Below, one piece after another: positions 1 to 7,652 of a stretch of 43,021 nt of DNA; positions within the stretch are counted from its first letter, which is position 1; each line of letters starts with the position of its first letter. The stretch lies in NCBI GenBank assembly GCA_033763555.1, contig JANRKK010000007.1, positions 1 to 43,021 of the forward strand. The letters run 5' to 3'. Source of the DNA: JALYJG01 sp033763555 (GTDB taxonomy: Bacteria > Pseudomonadota > Alphaproteobacteria > UBA9219). The translations under genes and the position numbers were made by a program. The notes under the pieces are model-generated. The model worked only from the letters and a program-made list of their open reading frames with translations. It did no database searches and was not told the origin of the DNA.

Positions 1-1150
1 GGAAATCGCCTTCGCCGCGCATTTCTTTCAGGCCGATCAGCGCCTCCACCTCGTCCAACGGCAGCCAGCCATCGATCAGCCAGCTTCCGTCCGTGCGCTG
101 CACAGGCTTGTCACCTGTTTCCTGGCCACTTTCGGGCAGTTCGCCTGTGATGGCTTCCAGAATGTCGGTGACGGAGACTAATCCTTCGACGCTGCCATAT
201 TCATCGACAACGATGGCGATATGCTGGCCCGATTGCTTGAACTGGTCGAGCAGGCGCAGAACCGGCGTGCTGTCGGGGATGATCAGCGCCGGACGCATGA
301 TGGCTTTCAGCTCCAACGTATGGCCGTCGAAGCTGGCATTCAGCAAATCCTTGGCATGGACAACGCCGAGAATTTCCTCGAGATCGCCGCGCGCGATGGG
401 AAAGCGGCTGTAGCCGCTGGTGCGGATGGCATTCTTGTGTTCGCGCGGCGGGTCGTCGAGGCTCAGCCACACCATATCCAGCCGCGGCGTCATGATCGTC
501 CGTACCGTGCGGTCGGCGAGGCGCATCACGCCTTCCAGCATGTGTTTTTCAGCTTCCTTGAAGATACCGGATTCTGTGCCCTCGGCGATCATGCCTTTCA
601 CTTCATCTTCAGTGATCGCCATGTCGCGTGCGGTCGCAAGACGGAGGAAGCGCAGAAGGCATTCCGTGGAGTGATGCAGAATCCAGACAAAGGGCGCCGC
701 CAGCATGGCAAAAAACGCCATAACGGGCGCGGCCCATGTCGCGATCGATTCCGCATAGGCAATGCCGATGCGTTTCGGCAGAAGCTCGCCGATGACAAGG
801 TTGAAGTAAGCGGCGCCAATTACGGTTAAGCCCAGCGCCGCGGGTTCGCCATGCGGCGCAATCGAGGGCATGGCGTTCAGATGAACGGCCAGCCTTTCGG
901 CCAGAGTCGCGCCGCTGAAAGCGCCAACCAGCATGCTGTTGAGCGTCACGCCGATCTGAACGATGGACAGGAACGAAGACGGGTCTTCCGCCATTTCCAG
1001 CGCGACGCGTGCGCCCTTGCTGCCTTCCTCGTCGGCCAGTTGTTTCAGGCGCGCGCGACGCGAAGACACAATCGCCATTTCCGCCATGGCGAACAGGCCA
1101 TTGCAGAGAACCAGAAAAACGACAATGGAAAGGTCGGCCGTCAGGGACAA
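1..1150 (-). CDS. CNNM/CorC (hemolysin-family) membrane protein with CBS domains, 3' end outside window
   Basis: Frame translated from the minus strand: 383 codons with no stop before the window edge. The N-terminal part is a DUF21/CNNM membrane domain (hydrophobic segments, then an ALGLTVIGAAYFNLVIGELL-type stretch). Next comes a CBS pair recognisable by TIMTPRLDMVWL and IVVDEYGSVEGLVSVTDILE, and the start of a CorC_HlyC C-terminal domain (GSWLIDGWLPLDEV). Family members are inner-membrane proteins linked to divalent-cation homeostasis; a haemolysin role is only historical naming. The start is a TTG at 1150: an in-frame TGA lies two codons upstream, and GGGAG sits about 7 bases before the TTG. 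The next candidate is an ATG about 22 codons in. The substrate cannot be read from sequence. Confidence 0.9.
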   Translation of the reverse strand, partial: MSLTADLSIVVFLVLCNGLFAMAEMAIVSSRRARLKQLADEEGSKGARVALEMAEDPSSFLSIVQIGVTLNSMLVGAFSGATLAERLAVHLNAMPSIAPHGEPAALGLTVIGAAYFNLVIGELLPKRIGIAYAESIATWAAPVMAFFAMLAAPFVWILHHSTECLLRFLRLATARDMAITEDEVKGMIAEGTESGIFKEAEKHMLEGVMRLADRTVRTIMTPRLDMVWLSLDDPPREHKNAIRTSGYSRFPIARGDLEEILGVVHAKDLLNASFDGHTLELKAIMRPALIIPDSTPVLRLLDQFKQSGQHIAIVVDEYGSVEGLVSVTDILEAITGELPESGQETGDKPVQRTDGSWLIDGWLPLDEVEALIGLKEMRGEGDF

Positions 1151-1358
1151 AGGTCAACTCCCGGGGCGGCGCGCAGCAGGTAAAAAGACGGGGAAGGGTC
1201 CATTGGGTGGAATGTAACGTTCCCGCCGCTTTCGTGCAACTGGGCGGCGCGCCGCTTTCTTAATGGCCCGTTTCTGTAAGACAGGCGGGATTCATATACC
1301 TTTTTTACCCGGCGGCTGCGCATCTAGGTTCGTGCCGGAAAAGACATAGGGGGACGAC

Positions 1359-1442
1359 ATGAATTTTGGACGCGGACTGTTGTTGTGGCTTCTGGGCATT
1401 CCCTTGCCGATCATTCTACTGCTCGCTTTGTTCTGGCGCTGA
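1359..1442 (+). CDS. 27-residue single-span membrane peptide
   Basis: ATG at 1359, stop TGA at 1440. The product starts MNFGRGLLLWLLGIPLPI and continues as one hydrophobic segment ending LALFWR. Short peptides of this make-up (GRGLLLWLLG-P-PI pattern) occur in other Alphaproteobacteria, as far as I recall, usually beside the kind of four-helix membrane protein encoded 10 bases downstream. The stop codon borders the GAGGAG that serves as Shine-Dalgarno for that gene, so translation may be coupled. Its own upstream region is purine-rich (AGGGGGACGAC). Function unknown; probably a small membrane partner of the downstream protein. Confidence 0.6.
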   Translation: MNFGRGLLLWLLGIPLPIILLLALFWR

Positions 1443-1452
1443 GGAGACAGCC

Positions 1453-2313
1453 ATGCCTGATACACGCACCGTCACATCGACAACGGTAGACAATTACCCC
1501 GCCGCGCGCGCGGGCGAATCCGCCACATCCGGCGTCGCCTGGGCTGCTATTATTGGCGGCGCTCTGGCCGCTATTGGCGTAACGCTTATTTTGACGCCGC
1601 TGGGCTCGGCCCTGGGTTTTGCGGCGACATCGCCATGGATTTCATCCGGCGAAAATATGGGCAAGGCTGTCACGCTTCTGGGCGTTGTCTGGCTTATTAT
1701 CACCCAGTGGATTGCCTCGGGCATCGGTGGTTATCTTACGGGCCGTTTGCGGACAAAATGGGCAGGCGCGCATACGCATGAAGTTTTCTTCCGCGATACG
1801 GCGCATGGTTTTCTAACCTGGGTTCTGGCTTCTGTGCTCAGCGCTATGGCGCTGGCCTGGGCGGCGGGTTCGATGGCGAGTATGGCCCTTTCGCAGACCG
1901 ACATGGCTCAGGCCAATCCGTTGACGGGTTCCTACTACAGCGACAGCCTGTTCCGTCCCGGCCCTGATGCCATGGCAACTGCATCAACCGTCAGTGATCA
2001 AGATCGCATGGAAGCCAACCGCATCCTTGCTTCCGGCCTCGGCGATCAGCCCATGTCAGACGAAGACAAAACCTATCTCGCGCGTATCATTTCAACGCGA
2101 ACCGGAATTTCCGAAAATGAAGCCATGACACGCATCGATAACGCCATGGCCAAGGGGCGGGATGCGCTGGATATGATTCAACGCAATGCGGGCAAAGCCT
2201 CATTCTTCGCCTGCCTTGCCCTTTTGATCGGCGCCTTTATCGCCAGCGGCATGGGCGCGCTCGGCGGCATCCATCGCGATACGCATTACGAAAGCGGCAG
2301 GCTCAGACTCTGA
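1453..2313 (+). CDS. conserved alphaproteobacterial four-helix membrane protein, function unknown
   Basis: 286 residues. The start at 1453 is set by GAGGAG at 1441-1446; a longer in-frame reading from 1366 would run through the preceding micro-ORF and has no ribosome site. Four hydrophobic segments are visible: about residues 27-55 (SGVAWAAIIGGALAAIGVTL), 70-95 (VVWLIITQWIASGIGGYLTG), 115-145 and 250-275. The motif GGYLTGRLRTKW followed by FFRDTAHGF is typical of a conserved uncharacterised family. A soluble loop of about 100 residues with MSDEDKTYLARII precedes the last helix. Its last bases overlap the convergent DUF2238-like gene by 11. No enzymatic motif is visible. Confidence 0.75.
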   Translation: MPDTRTVTSTTVDNYPAARAGESATSGVAWAAIIGGALAAIGVTLILTPLGSALGFAATSPWISSGENMGKAVTLLGVVWLIITQWIASGIGGYLTGRLRTKWAGAHTHEVFFRDTAHGFLTWVLASVLSAMALAWAAGSMASMALSQTDMAQANPLTGSYYSDSLFRPGPDAMATASTVSDQDRMEANRILASGLGDQPMSDEDKTYLARIISTRTGISENEAMTRIDNAMAKGRDALDMIQRNAGKASFFACLALLIGAFIASGMGALGGIHRDTHYESGRLRL

Positions 2314-2941
2314 TTTTCTTTTTGGATAAAAGCTGCTTCAACTCTCCATCATGCCACCGCGCGAGCAGCAGCTGGCTGAGCGTGGAACCAATCAAGGCCA
2401 TGAACATATCCCATTGCGCATCCCACACATCGCCTTGCGTGCCGAGGAAAGAATCCGCGCTCTGGCCAAGCGCCACGGCGCTCCACCATTCGATCAATTC
2501 ATAAAACGCGCTGAAGGCCAGGCACACGCACAGCACAAGGAAGAACAGCAATTTGCCGGGCTTGAGGGGCGATTGCCGTAACAGGATTTCCCGCGTGATC
2601 AGGGCAGGAACAAAACCCTGAAAGATATGGCCGATGCGGTCATAGGGGTTGCGGGCGAGATGCAGCCAGTCCTGCAGCCAGAAGCCGATGGGTGTGTTGG
2701 CATAGGTGTAATGCCCGCCCACCATCAGCACCAGCGCATGCAGGAAAATCAGGCGGTAGGCCAGCGGCGTCAGGGGAAAACGGTTCGCTGTGGGAATAAG
2801 GACGAACAGGGCGAAGAAGATTGGAAAGGTTTCCAGCCACCAGGTCAGCTCATCCGCGGCCCCCACATGGGAAACAGCCAGCGCGACAAGGCCGATGATC
2901 AGAAGAAAACTGCGCTCGGATAAAAGAGCGCGGCGTTTCAA
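2303..2941 (-). CDS. DUF2238 (YjdF-like) integral membrane protein
   Basis: 212 residues, almost entirely hydrophobic segments joined by short loops, with the family-typical stretches NPYDRIGHIFQGFVPALI and AFSAFYELIEWWSAVALG and a terminal QGDVWDAQWDMFMALIGS. These conserved Asp/His/Glu residues next to helices identify the DUF2238 family of inner-membrane proteins of unknown activity. The start is TTG at 2941, two bases after the rplS stop; no ATG is available nearby, so expression probably depends on coupling to the ribosomal operon. It is the last gene of that operon here. Confidence 0.8.
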   Translation of the reverse strand: MKRRALLSERSFLLIIGLVALAVSHVGAADELTWWLETFPIFFALFVLIPTANRFPLTPLAYRLIFLHALVLMVGGHYTYANTPIGFWLQDWLHLARNPYDRIGHIFQGFVPALITREILLRQSPLKPGKLLFFLVLCVCLAFSAFYELIEWWSAVALGQSADSFLGTQGDVWDAQWDMFMALIGSTLSQLLLARWHDGELKQLLSKKKIRV

Positions 2942-2943
2942 GT

Positions 2944-3360
2944 TCAGGCGCTCTTGGTTTCAGCTGCGGCAGGCTTTGCGGCCTGCGGCGTAGCCACTTC
3001 GTAATCCGTGCGCTCGGTGATGCGCGCCGATTTACCGCGGCGTCCGCGCAGGTAATAAAGCTTGGCGCGGCGGACCGAACCGCGGCGGACGAGCGCCACG
3101 GATTCCAGACGCGGGCTGAACAGCGGGAACACGCGTTCCACGCCTTCGCCGTAGCTGATCTTGCGGACGGTGAAAGAGGAATTGACCCCGGCATTTTTGC
3201 GGGCGATGCAGATGCCTTCATAAGCCTGCACGCGTTCGCGCGAACCTTCGATAACCTTGACGTTGACACGGACCGTGTCGCCGATATCGAATTCCGCGAG
3301 CTTGGAAGCGTCTTTCAGCTTCGCCAGATTCTTTTGTTCAACTTTCTGCAAGATATTCAT
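2944..3360 (-). CDS. rplS: 50S ribosomal protein L19
   Basis: 138 residues. L19 sits at the 30S-50S interface of the ribosome. Recognised by DIGDTVRVNVKVIEGSRERV, FTVRKISYGEGVERVFPLFS and RRGSVRRAKLYYLRGRRGKS. The start is the ATG at 3360 (MNILQKVEQ), preceded by GGAGA six bases upstream; the GTG at 3375 overlapping the trmD stop is a possible but less family-like start. The C-terminal tail after RITERTDYEV is a short Ala/Lys-rich extension, common in this class. It follows trmD as in most bacteria. Confidence 0.97.
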   Translation of the reverse strand: MNILQKVEQKNLAKLKDASKLAEFDIGDTVRVNVKVIEGSRERVQAYEGICIARKNAGVNSSFTVRKISYGEGVERVFPLFSPRLESVALVRRGSVRRAKLYYLRGRRGKSARITERTDYEVATPQAAKPAAAETKSA

Positions 3361-3371
3361 CGCCGTCTCCT

Positions 3372-4088
3372 TCACTTTCCTTTATGCCGCAATTGATACT
3401 GTTCATACAAGTCCGGCCTGCGCTCGCGAGTGATTTTTTCCGCTTCCGCCTGCCGCCAGGCCCTCACTTTTTCGTGATGGCCTGAAACCAAAACCTCCGG
3501 CACCTCCCTCTCCTGCCACGCTGCCGGGCGCGTGTAGTGCGGGTATTCCAGCAAGCCCGCCTCAAAACTTTCTTCATCCGCCGTTGCCGCGTTGCCCATC
3601 ACACCGGGCAACAACCGCACGCAGGCCTCAATCAGCGCCATCGCCGCGACCTCGCCGCCCGCGAGGATGAAATCGCCAAGGCTGATTTCTTCCAGCCCTT
3701 GCGCCTCAATCACCCTCTGATCGACGCCTTCGTAGCGCCCGCAGAGCAGAAGCAGCGGCGAAGCTGTCGCCAGCCCCTTCACAAGCCCCTGATTGAGGAC
3801 TTTGCCGCGCGGTGACAGGTAAACTTTCCGCGCCGCCTTGCCGAACCTGGCTTCGGCCCCGCGGATGGCCGCGTCCACAACATCGGGCCGCATCACCATC
3901 CCCGCGCCGCCCCCGTAAGGGGTGTCGTCCACGGAGGCGTGTTTATTACTGGCAAAATCGCGAATGTCCAGCGTTTCGAGGCTCCAAAGCCCCTCTTTCA
4001 GGGCTTTTCCGGCCAGACTGGCCCCCAAAACCCCCGGAAACATCCCGGGAAAAAGGGTTAACACCTGGGCTTGCCATGGCTTGCTCAT
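3372..4088 (-). CDS. trmD: tRNA (guanine37-N1)-methyltransferase
   Basis: 238 residues. It methylates G37 next to the anticodon using S-adenosylmethionine, preventing frameshifts; a cytoplasmic SPOUT-fold dimer. Visible signatures: VLTLFPGMFP at the N-terminus, DDTPYGGGAGMVM, LLLCGRYEGVDQRV and SLGDFILAGGEVAAMALIEA, which form the trefoil-knot cofactor site. The C-terminal domain has YTRPAAW and SGHHEKVRAWR. It overlaps rimM by four bases at its start and nearly abuts rplS at its end, so these genes are likely co-translated. Confidence 0.97.
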   Translation of the reverse strand: MSKPWQAQVLTLFPGMFPGVLGASLAGKALKEGLWSLETLDIRDFASNKHASVDDTPYGGGAGMVMRPDVVDAAIRGAEARFGKAARKVYLSPRGKVLNQGLVKGLATASPLLLLCGRYEGVDQRVIEAQGLEEISLGDFILAGGEVAAMALIEACVRLLPGVMGNAATADEESFEAGLLEYPHYTRPAAWQEREVPEVLVSGHHEKVRAWRQAEAEKITRERRPDLYEQYQLRHKGK

Positions 4089-4606
4089 GCGTCCGGTTTC
4101 CCCTTATCCAGCCAGCCGGGCGGTATCGTCACTTTGATGCAACCGCCCTTGATGTCTACATCCGGCACGCAGGTGTCGGTGAAAGGCAGCATGAAACTGC
4201 TTTTGCCGCTGGTGCCGATTTCAAGAAAGGTGCCGCCACCGTGATTATGAACACCACGCACCGGGCCATAGTCACGCTCCGCCGCATCACGGGCCACAAG
4301 GCCGATCAGATCCGCCTCATAATATTCCCGCTTTTTTGTCTTCGGCAGCACCGACCGCGTGACATAGAGCTTCGTGCCACGCAGCGCCTGTGCCGCTTCG
4401 CGGTTACCCACGCCATCGATGGCGACGACAAAACAATCCTTGTCGGCGCTTTTCGGCTTCAGACCCAGCTTTTCACCTTCATCATCCGTCAGGGTGTAAT
4501 CGAAAATAGCTTCCGGATTTTCCATAAAACTGCGCAGGCGCACGAGACCGCGCACGCCATGCGCGCCCGTGATCATGCCCGCGCAGATTTTAGGGCCGGA
4601 TACCAT
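4085..4606 (-). CDS. rimM: 16S rRNA processing protein RimM
   Basis: 173 residues. RimM is a maturation factor for the 30S subunit head and binds ribosomal protein S19. The N-terminal domain has the family start ICAGMITGAHGVRGLVRLRS, and the PRC-barrel second domain contains YYEADLIGLVARD and the ending MLPFTDTCVPDVDIKGG. The start ATG at 4606 lies two bases after the rpsP stop; the stop overlaps the trmD start by four bases. Both point to one transcript. Confidence 0.95.
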   Translation of the reverse strand: MVSGPKICAGMITGAHGVRGLVRLRSFMENPEAIFDYTLTDDEGEKLGLKPKSADKDCFVVAIDGVGNREAAQALRGTKLYVTRSVLPKTKKREYYEADLIGLVARDAAERDYGPVRGVHNHGGGTFLEIGTSGKSSFMLPFTDTCVPDVDIKGGCIKVTIPPGWLDKGKPDA

Positions 4607-4608
4607 AC

Positions 4609-5022
4609 TTAGGCAGAAGCCTTTTCTGCTGGAGCTTCGGCAGGCGTTTCCGCTGGAGCCGGAGCTGCCGCGGCTGCGGCGGTTTCTTCGGCGGCGGCCG
4701 CTTCCAGCTTCATCCGTTCCTGCGTCTTGGCGCGCGGTGCGGACTTTTTCGGTGTTTCACGCCATTCGACTTTCGGGCCCATGCCTGCGGTGTGCAGGAA
4801 GCGGGCAACGCGGTCGCTCGGCTGTGCTCCGGTTTTCAGCCAGTGCTTCACGCGCTCTTCCACCAGCGTGACGCGCTGGGCGTTTTCACGCGGCAGCATC
4901 GGATTGTAGGTGCCGACTTTTTCGATAAAGCGGCCATCGCGGGGAAAGCGGCTGTCCGCCACCACGATGTGATAGAAAGGACGCTTCTTTGTCCCGTGCC
5001 TTGTCATACGCATTACTAACAT
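4609..5022 (-). CDS. rpsP: 30S ribosomal protein S16 with Ala/Glu-rich C-terminal extension
   Basis: 137 residues, longer than the usual 80-90. S16 assembles early onto 16S rRNA. The core is clear: MRMTRHGTKKRPFYHIVVAD, RDGRFIEKVGTYNP and VKHWLKTGAQPSDRVARFL. After about residue 95 a low-complexity tail of Ala, Glu and Pro follows (EEAAAAAAPAPAE-like), a known variable feature in Alphaproteobacteria. The start ATG at 5022 has AAGGAG eight bases upstream; internal ATGs at codons 4 and 6 are possible. It is the first gene after the palindromic repeat that separates it from ffh. Confidence 0.96.
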   Translation of the reverse strand: MLVMRMTRHGTKKRPFYHIVVADSRFPRDGRFIEKVGTYNPMLPRENAQRVTLVEERVKHWLKTGAQPSDRVARFLHTAGMGPKVEWRETPKKSAPRAKTQERMKLEAAAAEETAAAAAAPAPAETPAEAPAEKASA

Positions 5023-5072
5023 TTTTCTTTCTCCTTACGGTTGATGGTTAACTTAGTCTTTCACTTTATCCC

Positions 5073-5145
5073 GCGTCATTCCCGCGCAGGCGGGAATCCA
5101 TTTTCTTTCCATTACGATGGATGCCCGCCTGCGCGGGCATGACGC
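5073..5145. repeat. palindromic intergenic repeat between ffh and rpsP
   Basis: Two inverted arms: GCGTCATTCCCGCGCAGGCG starting at 5073 and its near-complement ending GCGCGGGCATGACGC at 5145. Each arm also contains its own small palindrome (CCCGC-GCAG-GCGGG). Elements of this sequence type (GTCATTCCCGCG...) are widespread dispersed repeats in proteobacterial genomes. Here it lies downstream of the ffh stop and upstream of rpsP, so the folded RNA could trim or attenuate transcripts between the two genes. Only one copy is in this window. Confidence 0.75.
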
Positions 5146-5151
5146 CTGATC

Positions 5152-6531
5152 TCAATCCCCTCCATGCAGGCCGGATAAATCGCCGCCTGTCAGTTTCGGC
5201 ATCATGCCTCGCAGAAAGCCGCTTTTACCCAGCTTCTGCATCTGCTTCATGACTTTCTGCATATCCAGAAACTGTTTGATCAGGCGATTGACGTCCGCCA
5301 CCTGCACGCCCGAACCCGCCGCAATGCGGCGCTTGCGCGATGCGCCCAGCAGATCAACATTCTTGCGTTCGGCAGGCGTCATGGACTGGATGATGGCTTC
5401 CTGCCGCTTGACCATCCGGTCGTCAATATTCGCGTTTTTCAGCTGCTCGCGCATCTTGCCCATGCCCGGCATCAAATTCATAAGACCGCCAAGCCCGCCC
5501 ATGCGGCGCATCTGCTGCAACTGCTTGGCCAGATCGTTGAAGTCGAAGCTTTTGCCCGACAGGAATTTCTCCGCCATATCTTCGGCATCGGCATGATCGA
5601 TCGTCGCTGCGGCTTTTTCCACCAGCGACACCACATCGCCCATGCCGAGGATACGTCCCGCGAGGCGATCGGGGTGATAGGGCTCCAGCGCGTCGGTCTT
5701 TTCGCCCGTACCCAGGAATTTAATCGGCTTGCCCGTTACGGCACGCATGGAAAGCGCAGCACCGCCGCGCGCGTCGCCATCGATGCGTGTCAGGATAATC
5801 CCGGTGATGCCGATTTTCTGCGCGAAATGCTGCGCGGTGGTGACGGCGTCCTGACCCGTCATCGCGTCGGTAACCAGCAACTGCTCATGCGGCTGCGCCA
5901 CATCGCGGATGGCGGCGGCTTCGGCCATCAGCTCCTCGTCAATCGCCAGTCGTCCGGCGGTATCGAGGATGACCGTATCGAAGCCTTCTTTCCGCGCGGC
6001 ATCCAGCGCGCGTTTGGTGATCTCGACAGGCTTTTGCCCGGCAACAACAGGTAAAGTCGCGACGCCGATCTGCTGGCCGAGAACTGCCAGTTGTTCCTGC
6101 GCGGCGGGACGCTGCACATCGAGCGAGGCCAGAAGAACTTTTTTGCGTTCGGTGTCCGTCAGCCGTTTCGCCAGCTTGGCGGAGGTTGTGGTTTTGCCCG
6201 CGCCTTGCAGGCCGAGCATCATGATCACGGCGGGGGGCGTAACATTCAGGTTCAGCGCTTCGGGTTCCTTACCCAGAAGCTCGACCAGATTGTCATGCAC
6301 GATTTTGATGACCTGCTGCCCCGGTGTGACCGAGCGCATGACATCCTGCCCGACGGCAGCCGTTCGAACATTCTCGATAAAATCTTTCACGACGGGCAGC
6401 GCGACATCGGCCTCCAACAATGCAACACGCACTTCGCGCATGGCGTCGTTAACGTCGGCCTCGGTCAGATGGCCGCGCCCGGTAAGCCGCTCAAAAATGC
6501 CGCCGAGGCGGCTGCTAAGATTGTCGAACAC
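5152..6531 (-). CDS. ffh: signal recognition particle GTPase Ffh
   Basis: 459 residues, full length. With 4.5S RNA it recognises signal sequences on ribosomes and docks with FtsY for membrane insertion. Domain order: N domain (1-90), G domain with P-loop GLQGAGKTT at 107-115, RPAAQEQL, DTAGRL and the TRIDGDARGGAALS segment, then a methionine-rich M domain from about 320 with QQMRRMGGLGGLMNLMPGM and the RNA-binding KRRIAAGSG. The C-terminus has another Met-rich helix (MQKVMKQMQKLGKSGF). It leads the ffh-rpsP-rimM-trmD-rplS cluster, with about 130 bases and a repeat between it and rpsP. Confidence 0.97.
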   Translation of the reverse strand: MFDNLSSRLGGIFERLTGRGHLTEADVNDAMREVRVALLEADVALPVVKDFIENVRTAAVGQDVMRSVTPGQQVIKIVHDNLVELLGKEPEALNLNVTPPAVIMMLGLQGAGKTTTSAKLAKRLTDTERKKVLLASLDVQRPAAQEQLAVLGQQIGVATLPVVAGQKPVEITKRALDAARKEGFDTVILDTAGRLAIDEELMAEAAAIRDVAQPHEQLLVTDAMTGQDAVTTAQHFAQKIGITGIILTRIDGDARGGAALSMRAVTGKPIKFLGTGEKTDALEPYHPDRLAGRILGMGDVVSLVEKAAATIDHADAEDMAEKFLSGKSFDFNDLAKQLQQMRRMGGLGGLMNLMPGMGKMREQLKNANIDDRMVKRQEAIIQSMTPAERKNVDLLGASRKRRIAAGSGVQVADVNRLIKQFLDMQKVMKQMQKLGKSGFLRGMMPKLTGGDLSGLHGGD

Positions 6532-6570
6532 TTGCCTGCTGCTCCATGATCAAAATCCCAAACGCTAACG

Positions 6571-6599
6571 GGCCAGTGCACGCAACGCGTGGACTGGCC
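6571..6599. repeat. strong inverted repeat (hairpin) in the ffh upstream region
   Basis: GGCCAGT (6571-6577) pairs with ACTGGCC (6593-6599). Inside it CACGC (6579-6583) pairs with GCGTG (6587-6591) around a three-base loop; only the G-G pair at 6578/6592 fails. This gives a 12-pair stem with one mismatch, 40 bases ahead of the ffh start on the minus strand and 172 bases ahead of the plus-strand solute-binding gene. There is no T-tract on either side, so it is not a standard terminator. It may be an operator, an mRNA leader structure or a small repeat element. Confidence 0.6.
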
Positions 6600-6770
6600 T
6601 GTACGCCCCTTAACTCGGCGCGTATCCTCTTGCCGCTTATGGCCGGGGATGGCGGGTTTCTAGCGCATCCAAAGGCAGAAAGTCAAAAGCACGCAAGGTT
6701 AACAGAGCTTGCTTTGAAGACTCAAAGGCTTACCCTAGTATGGTGTCAGATTCAGGCAGGGGAGTGGTGG

Positions 6771-7652
6771 ATGAGGTTGTTTCTTTTTCTCGCGGTGGTT
6801 GTTCTGGCGGTTACGGCCGCTTTTACCGCGATCAAGGCTTTTAGCGCCGCCAGCCTGCCCCGCCCGAATGTCCAGCGTGAAACCGCCCTTGACCGTGTCA
6901 AGCGCACGGGTGTTCTGCGTTGCGGTTATTATGTTTTCCCTCCCGTCACGATGCGCGAATCCAGCGGCCGCACTTTGTCGGGCCTGAGCATCGATATGAT
7001 GGAAAAAATCGGCACGTCGGCGGGCTTGAAAATCGAATGGACAGAAGAAGTTGATTTCGGCACCTGGCCTCTGGGGCTGAAGGCTGGGCGGTTCGATGCG
7101 GTCTGCACGCCGATATGGCCTGATATTTCTCTGGCGCGCGAAGCTGCCTTCACGCGGCCGATGTTTTATGCGGGCATCAACGCCTATGTCCGCGGCGACG
7201 ATCACCGTTTCGACAATAACCTCGCGGCCATCAACAATCCGAATGTTACGCTGTCGGTGATCGAGGGCAACGCCACGTATTATCTGGCGCACGCCAATTT
7301 CCGCAACGCCCGTATTCAGGCATTGCCGCAGAATTCGCCCGGCGGTGCTCCGGCAGAAAACGTCATCACCCGGAAGGCGGATATTTTTTTCTGGGACGAT
7401 AATGGTGCCTATGATTTCCTGAAATCCCGTCCCGGCAGCATCCGCAATGTGGCGCCGGGCCGCCCGATCAAGGTGATGCCGTTTGAACTGGCAACGGATG
7501 CAGGTGAAGGGGAGTTGCGTGATTTTCTGGATGTCGCTCTGCAAAATCTCGAAGATTCCGGCGCTACGAATCTTCTTCTGCAAAAATGGGAACGCGTTCC
7601 GGGAAGTTATTATCCCCTGGCGAAACCCTATATGGTTCCAGCCAGCCGTTAG
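6771..7652 (+). CDS. family-3 periplasmic solute-binding protein, probably membrane-anchored
   Basis: 293 residues. Bacterial extracellular solute-binding family 3 (amino-acid type) is indicated by TGVLRCGYYVFPPV, LSGLSIDMMEKIG, LKAGRFDAVCTPIW and FTRPMFYAGINAYV. The N-terminus (MRLFLFLAVVVLAVTAAFTA) looks like an uncleaved signal anchor. The start at 6771 follows GGGGAG by six bases; an open frame extends further upstream but has no ribosome site and poor coding character. No permease or ATPase gene lies nearby, so it may serve a distant transporter or act as a sensor. The C-terminus overlaps the convergent amidohydrolase gene by four bases. Confidence 0.82.
   Translation: MRLFLFLAVVVLAVTAAFTAIKAFSAASLPRPNVQRETALDRVKRTGVLRCGYYVFPPVTMRESSGRTLSGLSIDMMEKIGTSAGLKIEWTEEVDFGTWPLGLKAGRFDAVCTPIWPDISLAREAAFTRPMFYAGINAYVRGDDHRFDNNLAAINNPNVTLSVIEGNATYYLAHANFRNARIQALPQNSPGGAPAENVITRKADIFFWDDNGAYDFLKSRPGSIRNVAPGRPIKVMPFELATDAGEGELRDFLDVALQNLEDSGATNLLLQKWERVPGSYYPLAKPYMVPASR

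Noticed and set aside
609..1157. A 182-codon minus-strand open frame starting seven bases before the CorC-type gene start
   Set aside because: Its translation is Arg/His/Cys-rich with no family likeness, while the neighbouring frame clearly encodes the CNNM/CBS protein.
6546..6770. Extension of the family-3 solute-binding protein by 75 codons
   Set aside because: This stretch includes the ffh upstream hairpin, lacks a ribosome site and would place the signal anchor in the middle of the protein.
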